Assembly: GCA_002869385.1 (NCBI GenBank)
Contig: PKTB01000024.1
Coordinates: 558,001-622,000, forward strand
DNA: 64,000 nucleotides
Reading direction: 5' to 3'
Source: Marinilabiliales bacterium
GTDB taxonomy: Bacteria > Bacteroidota > Bacteroidia > Bacteroidales > ML635J-15
Notes under the pieces: model-generated
Databases searched by the model: none
The model's input: only the letters and a program-made list of their open reading frames with translations
Told to the model about the DNA's origin: nothing
Shown: in pieces, positions 18,649-26,928 of the stretch
Layout: the number at the start of each line of letters is the position of its first letter
How positions within the stretch are numbered: the first letter of the stretch is position 1
Made by a program: the position numbers and the translations under genes

Positions 18649-20618
18649 AAAGTGTAAGTCAATGAGAAATAGTAATTACGTCCTTCTTCCGGATATCCTT
18701 CCATTAAAGTGTAATTCTTGTCTAAAATATTTTTAATACCAGTTTCTACTTTAAAATATTTTGCAAATTCATAAGATAAATTTGTATTAAAAACGGCAAA
18801 TTCTTGAGATAATAATCCCTCACTATTACTATATCTATCTGAATTATATACACTAGAAAAGGTCAACTCAACACTCTTAACAGGTGAGTAGTTAACATAC
18901 GCAAACACACTGTGTTTAGGAACATCTGTAAATAAAATTTCAGGATTACTTATATTCTGACGCTCAATATAAGAGTAATTAGCGTTCAAAATCAAGTTTT
19001 TATAAATCTCAATATTCACACTAATATCAGCACCATAAAACTCAGATTCACCTGTATTTTGCATTTGAGATATGCCCGGTAATACATTATCAACCATCTG
19101 GATTGTGTTATTAATGTGTGAATAGAAAATTGCAGGTTGTATGGATATTTTATCTGCAAAACGGATTTTAGAAGAAATTTCATAATTCATTGCTGTCTCA
19201 GCAATAAGGTCTGGATTAGGAATAGCAATACCCAATCTGTACGAATATCGATCTTTCATTGTTGCAAAACGGGTTTTATAAGCCCCTGTTATGCTCAGAT
19301 TAATTTTATCGTTAAATTGATAATAAGTTGCTACCTGCATGTTTGTTGCTGAGTTACTATTTGCAGGATAATTTGAAATTGCATCATTATTTGAGTCATA
19401 ATCTTCAGCAATAACACTATTTATTATGTTATAGCTGATTCCGGGTATTATTTTAAGTTTTGAAAATGGAGTAAAAACATCCTCTATCCCAATTGATAAT
19501 GTATTATCAGCGAAATGACGAACTGGTTCACCATCATTATTTTCGCGATGCATATCGTATTTGTAATGCCCAGCAATCTTGAATAAATTGTTTTTTAAAT
19601 ACTCTGTACCGGTCTCAAAAGAAGCACCATATGAATAATCATTATAATTGCTTGTAAAAGCATATGGACGCATTTGAGTTAAATATGTATCATCATCATA
19701 GGACTTTAAAACATTTATGAATTTATCATAAAATACTCTGGTTTTTAAATATGATAATTTTCCTAAACGGGTTTTAGAAATGAAATAGATGCTTTGTTTA
19801 TCCCAACGAGGCCATTGCCAGTAACGGATTCTAATATTTTCATCAGTTCCCAGATAAACAGGATTTCCTTTTTCTCCATGCTGATAGATATAATTAATAG
19901 AATATTCATCATTTTCGTTTGGAGTAAACCCGACTTTCACACTAACTTTATTATCTAATCTGTATGAATTGTCACGAATATAATCAGTTTCATTTATGCA
20001 AGTATCAAAATCTTTTGATAGAGAATAGTATTCCCTACTAATTCGTGAAAAGCTTCCTTGAAAATACACCTTACCAAGATTGCTACCAACTGACAAATTT
20101 GTATTATAAGCTTTTCCACTAAATGCTCCTGCTGTTAACTCAAATTCAAGCTTTTTAAGAGGTTTGGAGCTTATCATGTTTATTGCACCTCCTATTGTAT
20201 TTGCACCGTACAATATCGAGGAATATCCTTTTGAGACTTCAATTTTTGATAAATCACTATTAGTAAAACGTCCCAAGTCAACATAGCCATCATAAGGTAC
20301 ATAAACAGGAATACCATCAGCAAACACAGGCACACTTCTTAGGTCAAAACCTCGTAAAAATACGGTTGTTTCATTTCTTGCACCAGAATTTACGAGAGTA
20401 ACTGATGGCAACATTGATATTGATGAAGCTACATTACCAGCATTAAGCTTCTGCATATCTTTCTTAAAAACAGTTTGATTGATAGCACTCTCCGAAATAA
20501 TTATCTCTCCAAGCTGATAAACTTTTAATACCATTGATGTTGAATCAATATTTTTTTGAGCATTGACTATTATGGTAATAAAGCTTAAAATTAGAATCAA
20601 AAATGAAAATCTTCTCAT
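18639..20618 (-). CDS. TonB-dependent receptor
   Basis: The product is about 659 residues from ATG 20618 (MRRFSFLILILSFITIIVNAQ, a signal peptide); an upstream TTG at 20642 is less likely. The plug domain is clear: SSISMLPSVTLVNSG, VFLRGFDLRSVPVFADGIPVYVPYDG, KIEVSKGYSSILYGANTIGGAINM. A beta-barrel with alternating aromatic strands ends NYYFSLTYTLKK. It sits 26 bases after the sulfatase-like gene, so the two are probably one operon. The substrate is not evident. There is no SusD partner, so a metal or small cofactor is more likely than a glycan. Confidence 0.9.
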   Translation of the reverse strand: MRRFSFLILILSFITIIVNAQKNIDSTSMVLKVYQLGEIIISESAINQTVFKKDMQKLNAGNVASSISMLPSVTLVNSGARNETTVFLRGFDLRSVPVFADGIPVYVPYDGYVDLGRFTNSDLSKIEVSKGYSSILYGANTIGGAINMISSKPLKKLEFELTAGAFSGKAYNTNLSVGSNLGKVYFQGSFSRISREYYSLSKDFDTCINETDYIRDNSYRLDNKVSVKVGFTPNENDEYSINYIYQHGEKGNPVYLGTDENIRIRYWQWPRWDKQSIYFISKTRLGKLSYLKTRVFYDKFINVLKSYDDDTYLTQMRPYAFTSNYNDYSYGASFETGTEYLKNNLFKIAGHYKYDMHRENNDGEPVRHFADNTLSIGIEDVFTPFSKLKIIPGISYNIINSVIAEDYDSNNDAISNYPANSNSATNMQVATYYQFNDKINLSITGAYKTRFATMKDRYSYRLGIAIPNPDLIAETAMNYEISSKIRFADKISIQPAIFYSHINNTIQMVDNVLPGISQMQNTGESEFYGADISVNIEIYKNLILNANYSYIERQNISNPEILFTDVPKHSVFAYVNYSPVKSVELTFSSVYNSDRYSNSEGLLSQEFAVFNTNLSYEFAKYFKVETGIKNILDKNYTLMEGYPEEGRNYYFSLTYTLKK

Positions 20619-20644
20619 AACCCACAAATCTTCAATAATCAATT

Positions 20645-22492
20645 TTACTCTCCCAGAGATTTATAATAAATTGCCAGCTTTTGCGCATAAGCTTTTGTGG
20701 CATTATCGAGCTTTTCGGAATCCCAGCCTCTGTACAATACATCATTTTTATTAATATCATAAAGAACCCACCGCGGACCTTTAACAAGAGCATATCCATG
20801 ATTAAAAGCATAAAAAGCATTAGGAACATATTTGCTAAATACGTCCTCACTAAAAATGAATTCCTGATGATCAATATTTAATTGAGCTAAAAGTGTTGCA
20901 CTTAAATCAGCTTGTTCTACAGTCATATCATATACAAATGGTTTACAGGTTATTGCACCTCCTGTCCATAACATATGAATATGAAACTTCGGTCTATCCC
21001 AAACTTCAATATTTCCATATCTGGTTCCATGGTCTGAAATTAGAATTACAAGTGAACTATCCCACTCTGGTGAATTTTCTAGTTTTGTAAGAAAATAATT
21101 AAGACAAGAGTCTGTATAATAATAAGAATTGTTGCATTTTTCCGTTTGGGTTTTATGCCCATAGGGGCCTTGTACAGGAACATCATACGGCTCATGACTG
21201 CTAAGTGTAAATAATGCAAAAACTGAGGAGTCTTCTGTTGCTCTTATATCATTGAATAATTGATTAAACATGCATTCATCATGATAGCCCCATTTAGTTT
21301 CTACACAATCCATCTCAAGGTTATTCTGAGATATTATCTTTTGAAAACCTGCATGTTTTAAATAAGAATTCATATTGGAGAAATTCACATCCCCACCATA
21401 ATAAAATGATGAATGATAGACATTATCGACCAATTTTGAAATAAATGAAGGTAGATTTCTTGATCTCTTAAGGTCTTTCATAACCGAATAGCCTGGTAAT
21501 GGAGGAACTGAACTAAAAATTGCAACAATTCCCTTTTCACTTCTGTCTCCATTTGCATAGCAATTACTAAACATAATCCCTTTATCGCTCCATTCAAGAA
21601 GCTTTTTTGTCACACTCTTATCAGGATTATCAATTTTTATTGCATTTGCAGTAAAGCTCTCCATAACAACAATAATAATCTTTTTTGGTGGTCTGTCGAT
21701 TACTTTAATAACAGAGTCAGGTGATTCAAAAGCTTTTGCAAAATACTTCTCAAGTTCTTCTTCCTCAAAATAATTGTAGAGTTCGTAATCGATTTCGTCT
21801 GCAAATAAACTAGTTCCGCTGTTCCATACAACATTTATTGCAGCATGATTCAGGAACATATTATCTGAGAAATATGCACTACCAGCATTTATAGGTATTA
21901 TTCCAATTCCACCACGTATTGGGATAATTAAAAGTCCGGCAATAACAAGATATAGTGTCGCCCAGAATTTCTCAGGTATAATCTTTTTAATTTCCTTTCC
22001 TATAACAAGGTAATAAATCCAGAACATTCCACCTGCAAGATCAAGATAAAGAAATGTTAAAAATACCAAACGCCAATTACTTGTTGAGGCTTTCATCAAA
22101 CCTGGAGTATTCATATACTGTAATGGTGTATCATCTAATCTAAATCCCCAGTATTGATACACTTCGGCATCTCCAATAACGATTAAAGAAAAAACTGCAA
22201 GTAAAATTACGGTAAAAATATCTAGAGATATTTTAAGAACCTTATGTGACTTAAAGAAAGCGCTAATTATAAAAATCGGGATTACAAAGAAACCAATATA
22301 ACTCACCATTGAGGCATCAAGTCGGAATCCGTGAATAAATGTTGCACATAAATCCCAAAATCCAGCATCACCGGAATCTTTCAGGTTGAATAGAATAAAA
22401 TATACACGAGATATCTCAAAGAAAAAAAGCCAAAACAGCAGGTAATATAAGTATATAAGAAACCTTTTTGCCTTAATCAGGTTGATTTTTAT
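20645..22492 (-). CDS. LTA synthase-like membrane sulfatase/phosphotransferase, apparent ATA start
   Basis: The first ATG (22309) would give 554 residues and remove the first membrane segments. Reading the same frame upstream gives KINLIKAKRFLIYLYYLL, then FFFEISRVYFILFNL and CATFIHGFRLDAS, the normal N-terminus of this family, reaching codon ATA at 22490-22492 just after a stop. I therefore extend the gene to that ATA. Several membrane helices are followed by the extracytoplasmic alkaline-phosphatase-fold domain: VVMESF (metal), GDRSEKGI with Ser where LtaS has Thr, and ISDHGTRYGN. It probably transfers phosphoglycerol or phosphoethanolamine onto an envelope glycolipid; the specificity is unknown. 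Confidence 0.75.
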   Translation of the reverse strand: MKINLIKAKRFLIYLYYLLFWLFFFEISRVYFILFNLKDSGDAGFWDLCATFIHGFRLDASMVSYIGFFVIPIFIISAFFKSHKVLKISLDIFTVILLAVFSLIVIGDAEVYQYWGFRLDDTPLQYMNTPGLMKASTSNWRLVFLTFLYLDLAGGMFWIYYLVIGKEIKKIIPEKFWATLYLVIAGLLIIPIRGGIGIIPINAGSAYFSDNMFLNHAAINVVWNSGTSLFADEIDYELYNYFEEEELEKYFAKAFESPDSVIKVIDRPPKKIIIVVMESFTANAIKIDNPDKSVTKKLLEWSDKGIMFSNCYANGDRSEKGIVAIFSSVPPLPGYSVMKDLKRSRNLPSFISKLVDNVYHSSFYYGGDVNFSNMNSYLKHAGFQKIISQNNLEMDCVETKWGYHDECMFNQLFNDIRATEDSSVFALFTLSSHEPYDVPVQGPYGHKTQTEKCNNSYYYTDSCLNYFLTKLENSPEWDSSLVILISDHGTRYGNIEVWDRPKFHIHMLWTGGAITCKPFVYDMTVEQADLSATLLAQLNIDHQEFIFSEDVFSKYVPNAFYAFNHGYALVKGPRWVLYDINKNDVLYRGWDSEKLDNATKAYAQKLAIYYKSLGE

Positions 22493-22498
22493 TTAATG

Positions 22499-22506
22499 CA
22501 AAAATA
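22499..22506 (-). promoter_or_regulatory. Predicted -7 box, TATTTTTG
   Basis: TAnnTTTG match only 6 bases before the ATA codon at 22490-22492, so the transcript would be nearly leaderless if that codon is used. Confidence 0.45.
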
Positions 22507-22544
22507 ATAAAGTTTTAGTATTATTTTAGATGTGTGGTAAAATA

Positions 22545-22572
22545 TACAAACGCGAACGGAGTCGCGCTTGTA
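22545..22572. repeat. 28-base inverted repeat, intergenic
   Basis: TACAA-x-CGCG and CGCG-x-TTGTA flank a short centre (AACGGAGT). A second TTGTACAA-like palindrome follows to about 22585. Position between divergent genes suggests a mobile palindromic element or operator, not a terminator, as no T run follows. Confidence 0.4.
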
Positions 22573-22671
22573 CAATGTTTGTACGATTTTAAAATTAATA
22601 AGCAAGATTGTTAATACTTAGAACACATGTTTTCAATTCCTTTTTTGTAACTTTACCTCAAAATTAATTTT

Positions 22672-24393
22672 ATGAGTAATATTCAAGAAAAAGCCAAATA
22701 TTGGTTGACTGATATTTTTGATGCAGAAACACGTGCAGATGTTAAGAATATGATAGATAATGATCAGGAATTACTTACTGAATCATTTTATAAGGATCTT
22801 GAATTTGGGACAGGTGGCTTAAGAGGAATAATGGGAACCGGAACTAATCGTATGAATAAGTATACTGTAGGAATTGCTACTCAAGGATTAAGTAATTATC
22901 TGCTTGAGAATTTCAAAGGAGAAAAGATAAAATGTGCTATTGCATACGATTGTAGAAATAATAGTGAATATTTTGCTAAAATTACTGCTTCTGTATTTTC
23001 TGCAAATGGCATTGAAGTATATTTATTTGATAGTCTAAGACCAACCCCAGAACTATCATTTACTATAAGGCATTTAAATTGCCATTCAGGCGTTGTTATT
23101 ACTGCATCTCACAACCCAAAAGAATATAACGGGTATAAAGTTTATTGGCAAGACGGTGGACAGATTATCTCACCTCATGATAAAAATATTATTGACCGAG
23201 TGAGAAGCATTACTGATGTCGCTGATGTAAAATTTGATGATGATTTAAAGAATGTAAAGTATGTCGGTAAAGATATAGATGATATTTACACTGATAAACT
23301 CACAAAAGTTTGCCTGAATCCTGAATCTATAAAAGCAGCTAATTTAAAAATAGTTTTCACTCCTATTCACGGTTCAACTGTTGAAATTTTACCAATGGCT
23401 CTTAGAAAAGCTGGTTTTGAAGATATAAATATTGTTGAAGAGCAAGCAGTTCCTGATGGTAATTTCCCGACAGTACAATCTCCAAATCAGGAAGAATCTG
23501 CTGCACTTGCAATGGCGATTGAAAAAGCAAAATCAATTGGTGCTGATATAGTTATGGGAACTGATCCTGATGGTGATAGATTAGGAATTGTCGTAAGAAA
23601 AAAAGATGACGAGTATTTACTTCTTAATGGAAATCAAACAGCATCGATTTTAATATATTATTTACTTGAACAATGGAATAAAAAAGGAAAACTAAAAGGT
23701 AAAGAATATATAGTAAAAACAATTGTAACCACTGAGTTGCTTACTGAGATTGCAGATTATTATAATGTAAAATCCTATGATGTTCTTACCGGATTTAAAT
23801 ACATTGCGGATATTATTGAAAAGAACTATGGAAAAACTACTTTCATAGGCGGTGGCGAAGAAAGCTATGGCTTCCTTGCCGGAGAGTTTGTTCGCGATAA
23901 AGATGCTGTAATGTCATGTCTTTTAATAGCTGAGGCCGCTAGCTGGGCAAAACTCCAGAATAAGACTTTAGACGAAATACTTATTGATATATATGTTAAG
24001 TTTGGTTATTATATCGAAGGATTGAAGTCATTAACAAAGAAAGGAAAATCAGGGCTGGAAGAGATTAAATCTATGATGGATAAATTCAGAAACCAAACAC
24101 CGGAATCTATTAATGGACAACGTGTTATTATGGTTCATGACTTTGAAAAAGGTAAAACCTTTGATAAAATTAGTGATTTACGATACGATATAATGTTGCA
24201 AAAATCAAATGTATTACAATTTGACCTGATTGACGGTTCAAAAATCACTGTGAGACATTCAGGTACTGAACCAAAAATAAAGTTTTATGTATCTGTTCAT
24301 GATAAGATTGACAGCATTGATGAGTACAAGAATAAAACAATAGAATTACAAAATAATATAGATAGTATCATTGAAGAACTAATTTCAATGTAA
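22672..24393 (+). CDS. Phospho-sugar mutase (phosphoglucomutase/phosphomannomutase family)
   Basis: The product is 573 residues, the usual length of the long Bacteroidota/PgcA-type enzymes. It interconverts hexose 1- and 6-phosphates. The sequence shows the phosphoserine loop TASHNPKEYNGYKVYW, the magnesium loop GTDPDGDRLGIV, the sugar-binding GGGEESYGF and the phosphate-binding RHSGTEPKIKFY. Upstream lies TAACTTTA, one base from the TAnnTTTG consensus. It heads a run of four plus-strand genes with short gaps. Confidence 0.92.
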   Translation: MSNIQEKAKYWLTDIFDAETRADVKNMIDNDQELLTESFYKDLEFGTGGLRGIMGTGTNRMNKYTVGIATQGLSNYLLENFKGEKIKCAIAYDCRNNSEYFAKITASVFSANGIEVYLFDSLRPTPELSFTIRHLNCHSGVVITASHNPKEYNGYKVYWQDGGQIISPHDKNIIDRVRSITDVADVKFDDDLKNVKYVGKDIDDIYTDKLTKVCLNPESIKAANLKIVFTPIHGSTVEILPMALRKAGFEDINIVEEQAVPDGNFPTVQSPNQEESAALAMAIEKAKSIGADIVMGTDPDGDRLGIVVRKKDDEYLLLNGNQTASILIYYLLEQWNKKGKLKGKEYIVKTIVTTELLTEIADYYNVKSYDVLTGFKYIADIIEKNYGKTTFIGGGEESYGFLAGEFVRDKDAVMSCLLIAEAASWAKLQNKTLDEILIDIYVKFGYYIEGLKSLTKKGKSGLEEIKSMMDKFRNQTPESINGQRVIMVHDFEKGKTFDKISDLRYDIMLQKSNVLQFDLIDGSKITVRHSGTEPKIKFYVSVHDKIDSIDEYKNKTIELQNNIDSIIEELISM

Positions 24394-24411
24394 TTATAAA
24401 AACAGAATATT

Positions 24412-24828
24412 ATGAAATCATACAGAAAATTACTATTGTTTGAAATACCACATCGTAGACAACTAATAAATATAACTCCTCATGTTAACGAATGTTTGAG
24501 TGAAAGCGGTATCAAAGAAGGTTTTTGCCTTGTAAATGCAATGCATATTACTGCTAGCGTTTTTATAAATGACGATGAGCCTGGATTACATCAGGATTTT
24601 GAAGAATGGTTAGAAGGCTTAGCACCGGAAAAACCACACGATAGATACAGGCATAATACATATGAGGACAATGGAGATGCTCATCTAAAAAGAACAATTA
24701 TGGGACGTGAAGTTGTAGTCGCAATTACAGACGGCCAGCTTGACTTTGGCCCTTGGGAACAGATATTTTATGGCGAGTTTGACGGAATGCGTAAAAAGAA
24801 AGTATTGGTGAAAATTATTGGAGAATAA
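24412..24828 (+). CDS. YjbQ/UPF0047 family protein
   Basis: The product is 138 residues. The family signature is clear: ITPHVNECLSESGIKEGFCLV, MHITASVFINDDEPGLHQDF, RHNTYEDNGDAHLKRTIMG and DGQLDFGPWEQIFYGEFDG. Conserved His, Asp and Glu residues suggest metal binding. Some members show thiamine-phosphate synthase activity, but the cellular role is unsettled. It lies 18 bases after the mutase gene. Confidence 0.9.
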   Translation: MKSYRKLLLFEIPHRRQLINITPHVNECLSESGIKEGFCLVNAMHITASVFINDDEPGLHQDFEEWLEGLAPEKPHDRYRHNTYEDNGDAHLKRTIMGREVVVAITDGQLDFGPWEQIFYGEFDGMRKKKVLVKIIGE

Positions 24829-24838
24829 AATCAAGATT

Positions 24839-25417
24839 ATGAACAAAGATGATATCAGAGATAATATAATTGATGCAGCAAGCAAAGCATTTAGTAAATT
24901 TGGTTATAAAAAAACGACTCTTGATGATATTGCAGCCTTTACTAATGTAAGTAAGACAGGACTATATTACTATTTTAAAAATAAAGAAGAAGTCTTTAAT
25001 GAATTAATTAGGCGTGAGGCTGCTAAAATGCAAGAGGAACTAATTGATGCAATAAACCAGGAAACCAGACCTATTGACAAAATGTTTGCATACATTCGTA
25101 AAAGAATGAGTTATTTAGCAAATATTAGTAATTACTACTCCTCATTAAGATACGACTTGCATGAACATTTGCACAGTATAAAGAAAAATAGAAAAGAATT
25201 CGATATAATTGAATTAAAAGTCCTATCCGCTTTATTGCATGAAGGTAATAAAACTGGTGATTTCTCTGTTGATGACATTGAACATACTGCAAAAACATTA
25301 CTTTTAGTACTAATCAGTCTTGAAATTCCTTTATTTGGAGGTAGTGAAGTTGAAGACTATGAAAAAACGCTGGAAAAACTGGTAAATCTTTGTTTATACG
25401 TAATAACACCACGATAA
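24839..25417 (+). CDS. TetR family transcriptional regulator
   Basis: The product is 192 residues from ATG 24839 (MNKDDIRDNIIDAASKAFSKFG). The N-terminal helix-turn-helix is typical: KKTTLDDIAAFTNVSKTGLYYYFKNKEEVFNELI. The C-terminal ligand domain is divergent and the effector cannot be predicted. It starts 10 bases after yjbQ and ends two bases before the TPR gene, so it is part of the same operon and may regulate it. Confidence 0.88.
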   Translation: MNKDDIRDNIIDAASKAFSKFGYKKTTLDDIAAFTNVSKTGLYYYFKNKEEVFNELIRREAAKMQEELIDAINQETRPIDKMFAYIRKRMSYLANISNYYSSLRYDLHEHLHSIKKNRKEFDIIELKVLSALLHEGNKTGDFSVDDIEHTAKTLLLVLISLEIPLFGGSEVEDYEKTLEKLVNLCLYVITPR

Positions 25418-25419
25418 TT

Positions 25420-26034
25420 ATGATTAAATACATTACAAGTTTATTATTTATATTTCTACTTAGCACTACATTTGTTTTTTCTCAAGAGGATATCGATCAG
25501 CTATTTATTGACGGATGTAATCTCGTTGTAGAAGGAAATTATAAGAAAGCAGTAAAATGCTTTAATAAGGTTATAGATTATGATGCCGATTATGATTTTG
25601 CAATTATTAATAGAGCAAGTTGTTACGCTTTGATGGGTAAACATAAAAAGTCAATTGCAGATTTGAATATTGTCATAGAAAATGCCCCAGATAGCTATTA
25701 TGCTTACGAAACTAGAGGTTTTGAGCTAATGGAAATCAAAAAATTTAAAGAAGCAATTGAAGATTTTACGTATGTAATAAATCACGATAGTTCAAGTCAG
25801 TTTGCATATTTCAATAGAGGCTTATGCTATTATAAATTAGGTAACCCAAAATATGCAATTGATGATTTTACAATGAGCATCTACTTAAATGAAACAGATT
25901 ACGAGGCATATTATTTCAGAGCTTTGGCCTATATTGATGATAAGAATTTTGATTTTGCCTGTCAGGATGCACAAAAAGCAGAAGAATTAGGATATCCTAG
26001 GTCATTAAAGAAAATTATAAAATATTGTAAATAA
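25420..26034 (+). CDS. Exported tetratricopeptide repeat protein
   Basis: The product is 204 residues from ATG 25420. A signal peptide (MIKYITSLLFIFLLSTTFVFSQ) is followed by about five TPR units with the usual A-G-Y-F-A pattern (EGNYKKAVKCFNKVIDYDADYDFAIINRAS is one, cut short here; FKEAIEDFTYVINHD another). TPRs are protein-interaction scaffolds; the partner is unknown. It is the last gene of the mutase-yjbQ-tetR operon. Confidence 0.85.
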   Translation: MIKYITSLLFIFLLSTTFVFSQEDIDQLFIDGCNLVVEGNYKKAVKCFNKVIDYDADYDFAIINRASCYALMGKHKKSIADLNIVIENAPDSYYAYETRGFELMEIKKFKEAIEDFTYVINHDSSSQFAYFNRGLCYYKLGNPKYAIDDFTMSIYLNETDYEAYYFRALAYIDDKNFDFACQDAQKAEELGYPRSLKKIIKYCK

Positions 26035-26046
26035 GGAAAATATTGC

Positions 26047-26832
26047 CTATACCTTCTTTCTATCAAAATAAGCTCTCGAAAAATTAAAATATACACCAAA
26101 TGAGAGATTTGATGCAGAATAATCGAAATTGCAATATCCCAATGGTAATGTATATGAGTACTGAACTTGAATCTTAATGTACTTCCAACCTACCCTCATG
26201 GTTGCTGCAGGTTCAAAAAACAAATAATGTCGCTTAGCTTCCATTAAGTTTACTATTCTACTTTGATCATAACCGTATGTGCCAACAATGGTATCTGTAA
26301 TATTATTTTCAACAGAATAAATATTGAAATAACTTACTCGTGGAGATATTGCCATATCAATAATCTCACCTGTCACACCCCAGGATGGTTGTATGTATGA
26401 CCTAAATGATGTTATATTTGCACTGCCGTATTGTACAGGGATTAAAATATTTAAATTACTATTGTATTCCATGTCTGTGTAGGAATGATTCTGGTTATAT
26501 ATACCGCCTCCACCAAATATCTCAAAAATATATTCATCACCCATAGGCTTATAAAATCCTCCGGCTAGGTCAAAATACTGTATTCCAGGTCTAATCATTA
26601 AGTTCGCTGCAATGGCAGCTTCATCTGTTACTGAATACGCTCCCTGAACTTCTACTTCATTTACTATTTGTGAAATATCAGAAACCAATAAGCTAAATTC
26701 GTTTTTTTCTTTAAATAAAGGAACATTGTGTGATGGAGCATGATAATAAGTGTGTGAACAAGAGGTTCCAAAATACATTCCAGCACATAGAATAATGAAT
26801 ATAAAGATTCTTTGTGTCAATTTTTTATCCAT
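26047..26832 (-). CDS. Putative outer-membrane lipoprotein, beta-barrel-like
   Basis: The product is 261 residues. The signal peptide ends at GTSCSHTYY, a plausible lipobox Cys. Alternating hydrophobic strands (EVEVQGAYSVTDEAAIAANLMIRPG, YIFEIFGGGGIYNQ, YIKIQVQYSYTLPLG) and a terminal aromatic strand (LSFGVYFNFSRAYF) suggest a small outer-membrane barrel. I do not recognise a named family. It converges on the TPR gene, 12 bases apart. Confidence 0.65.
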   Translation of the reverse strand: MDKKLTQRIFIFIILCAGMYFGTSCSHTYYHAPSHNVPLFKEKNEFSLLVSDISQIVNEVEVQGAYSVTDEAAIAANLMIRPGIQYFDLAGGFYKPMGDEYIFEIFGGGGIYNQNHSYTDMEYNSNLNILIPVQYGSANITSFRSYIQPSWGVTGEIIDMAISPRVSYFNIYSVENNITDTIVGTYGYDQSRIVNLMEAKRHYLFFEPAATMRVGWKYIKIQVQYSYTLPLGYCNFDYSASNLSFGVYFNFSRAYFDRKKV

Positions 26833-26857
26833 AACAGACTTCCTTTGATTACTAAAG

Positions 26858-26865
26858 CAAATTTA
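26858..26865 (-). promoter_or_regulatory. Predicted -7 box, TAAATTTG
   Basis: TAnnTTTG match 25 bases before the ATG at 26832. Confidence 0.45.
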
Positions 26866-26928
26866 ATAAAATATCTGAACATTTAAGATTATTATAAAAG
26901 AAGAAGAATTTAAATATGGAATATATGT

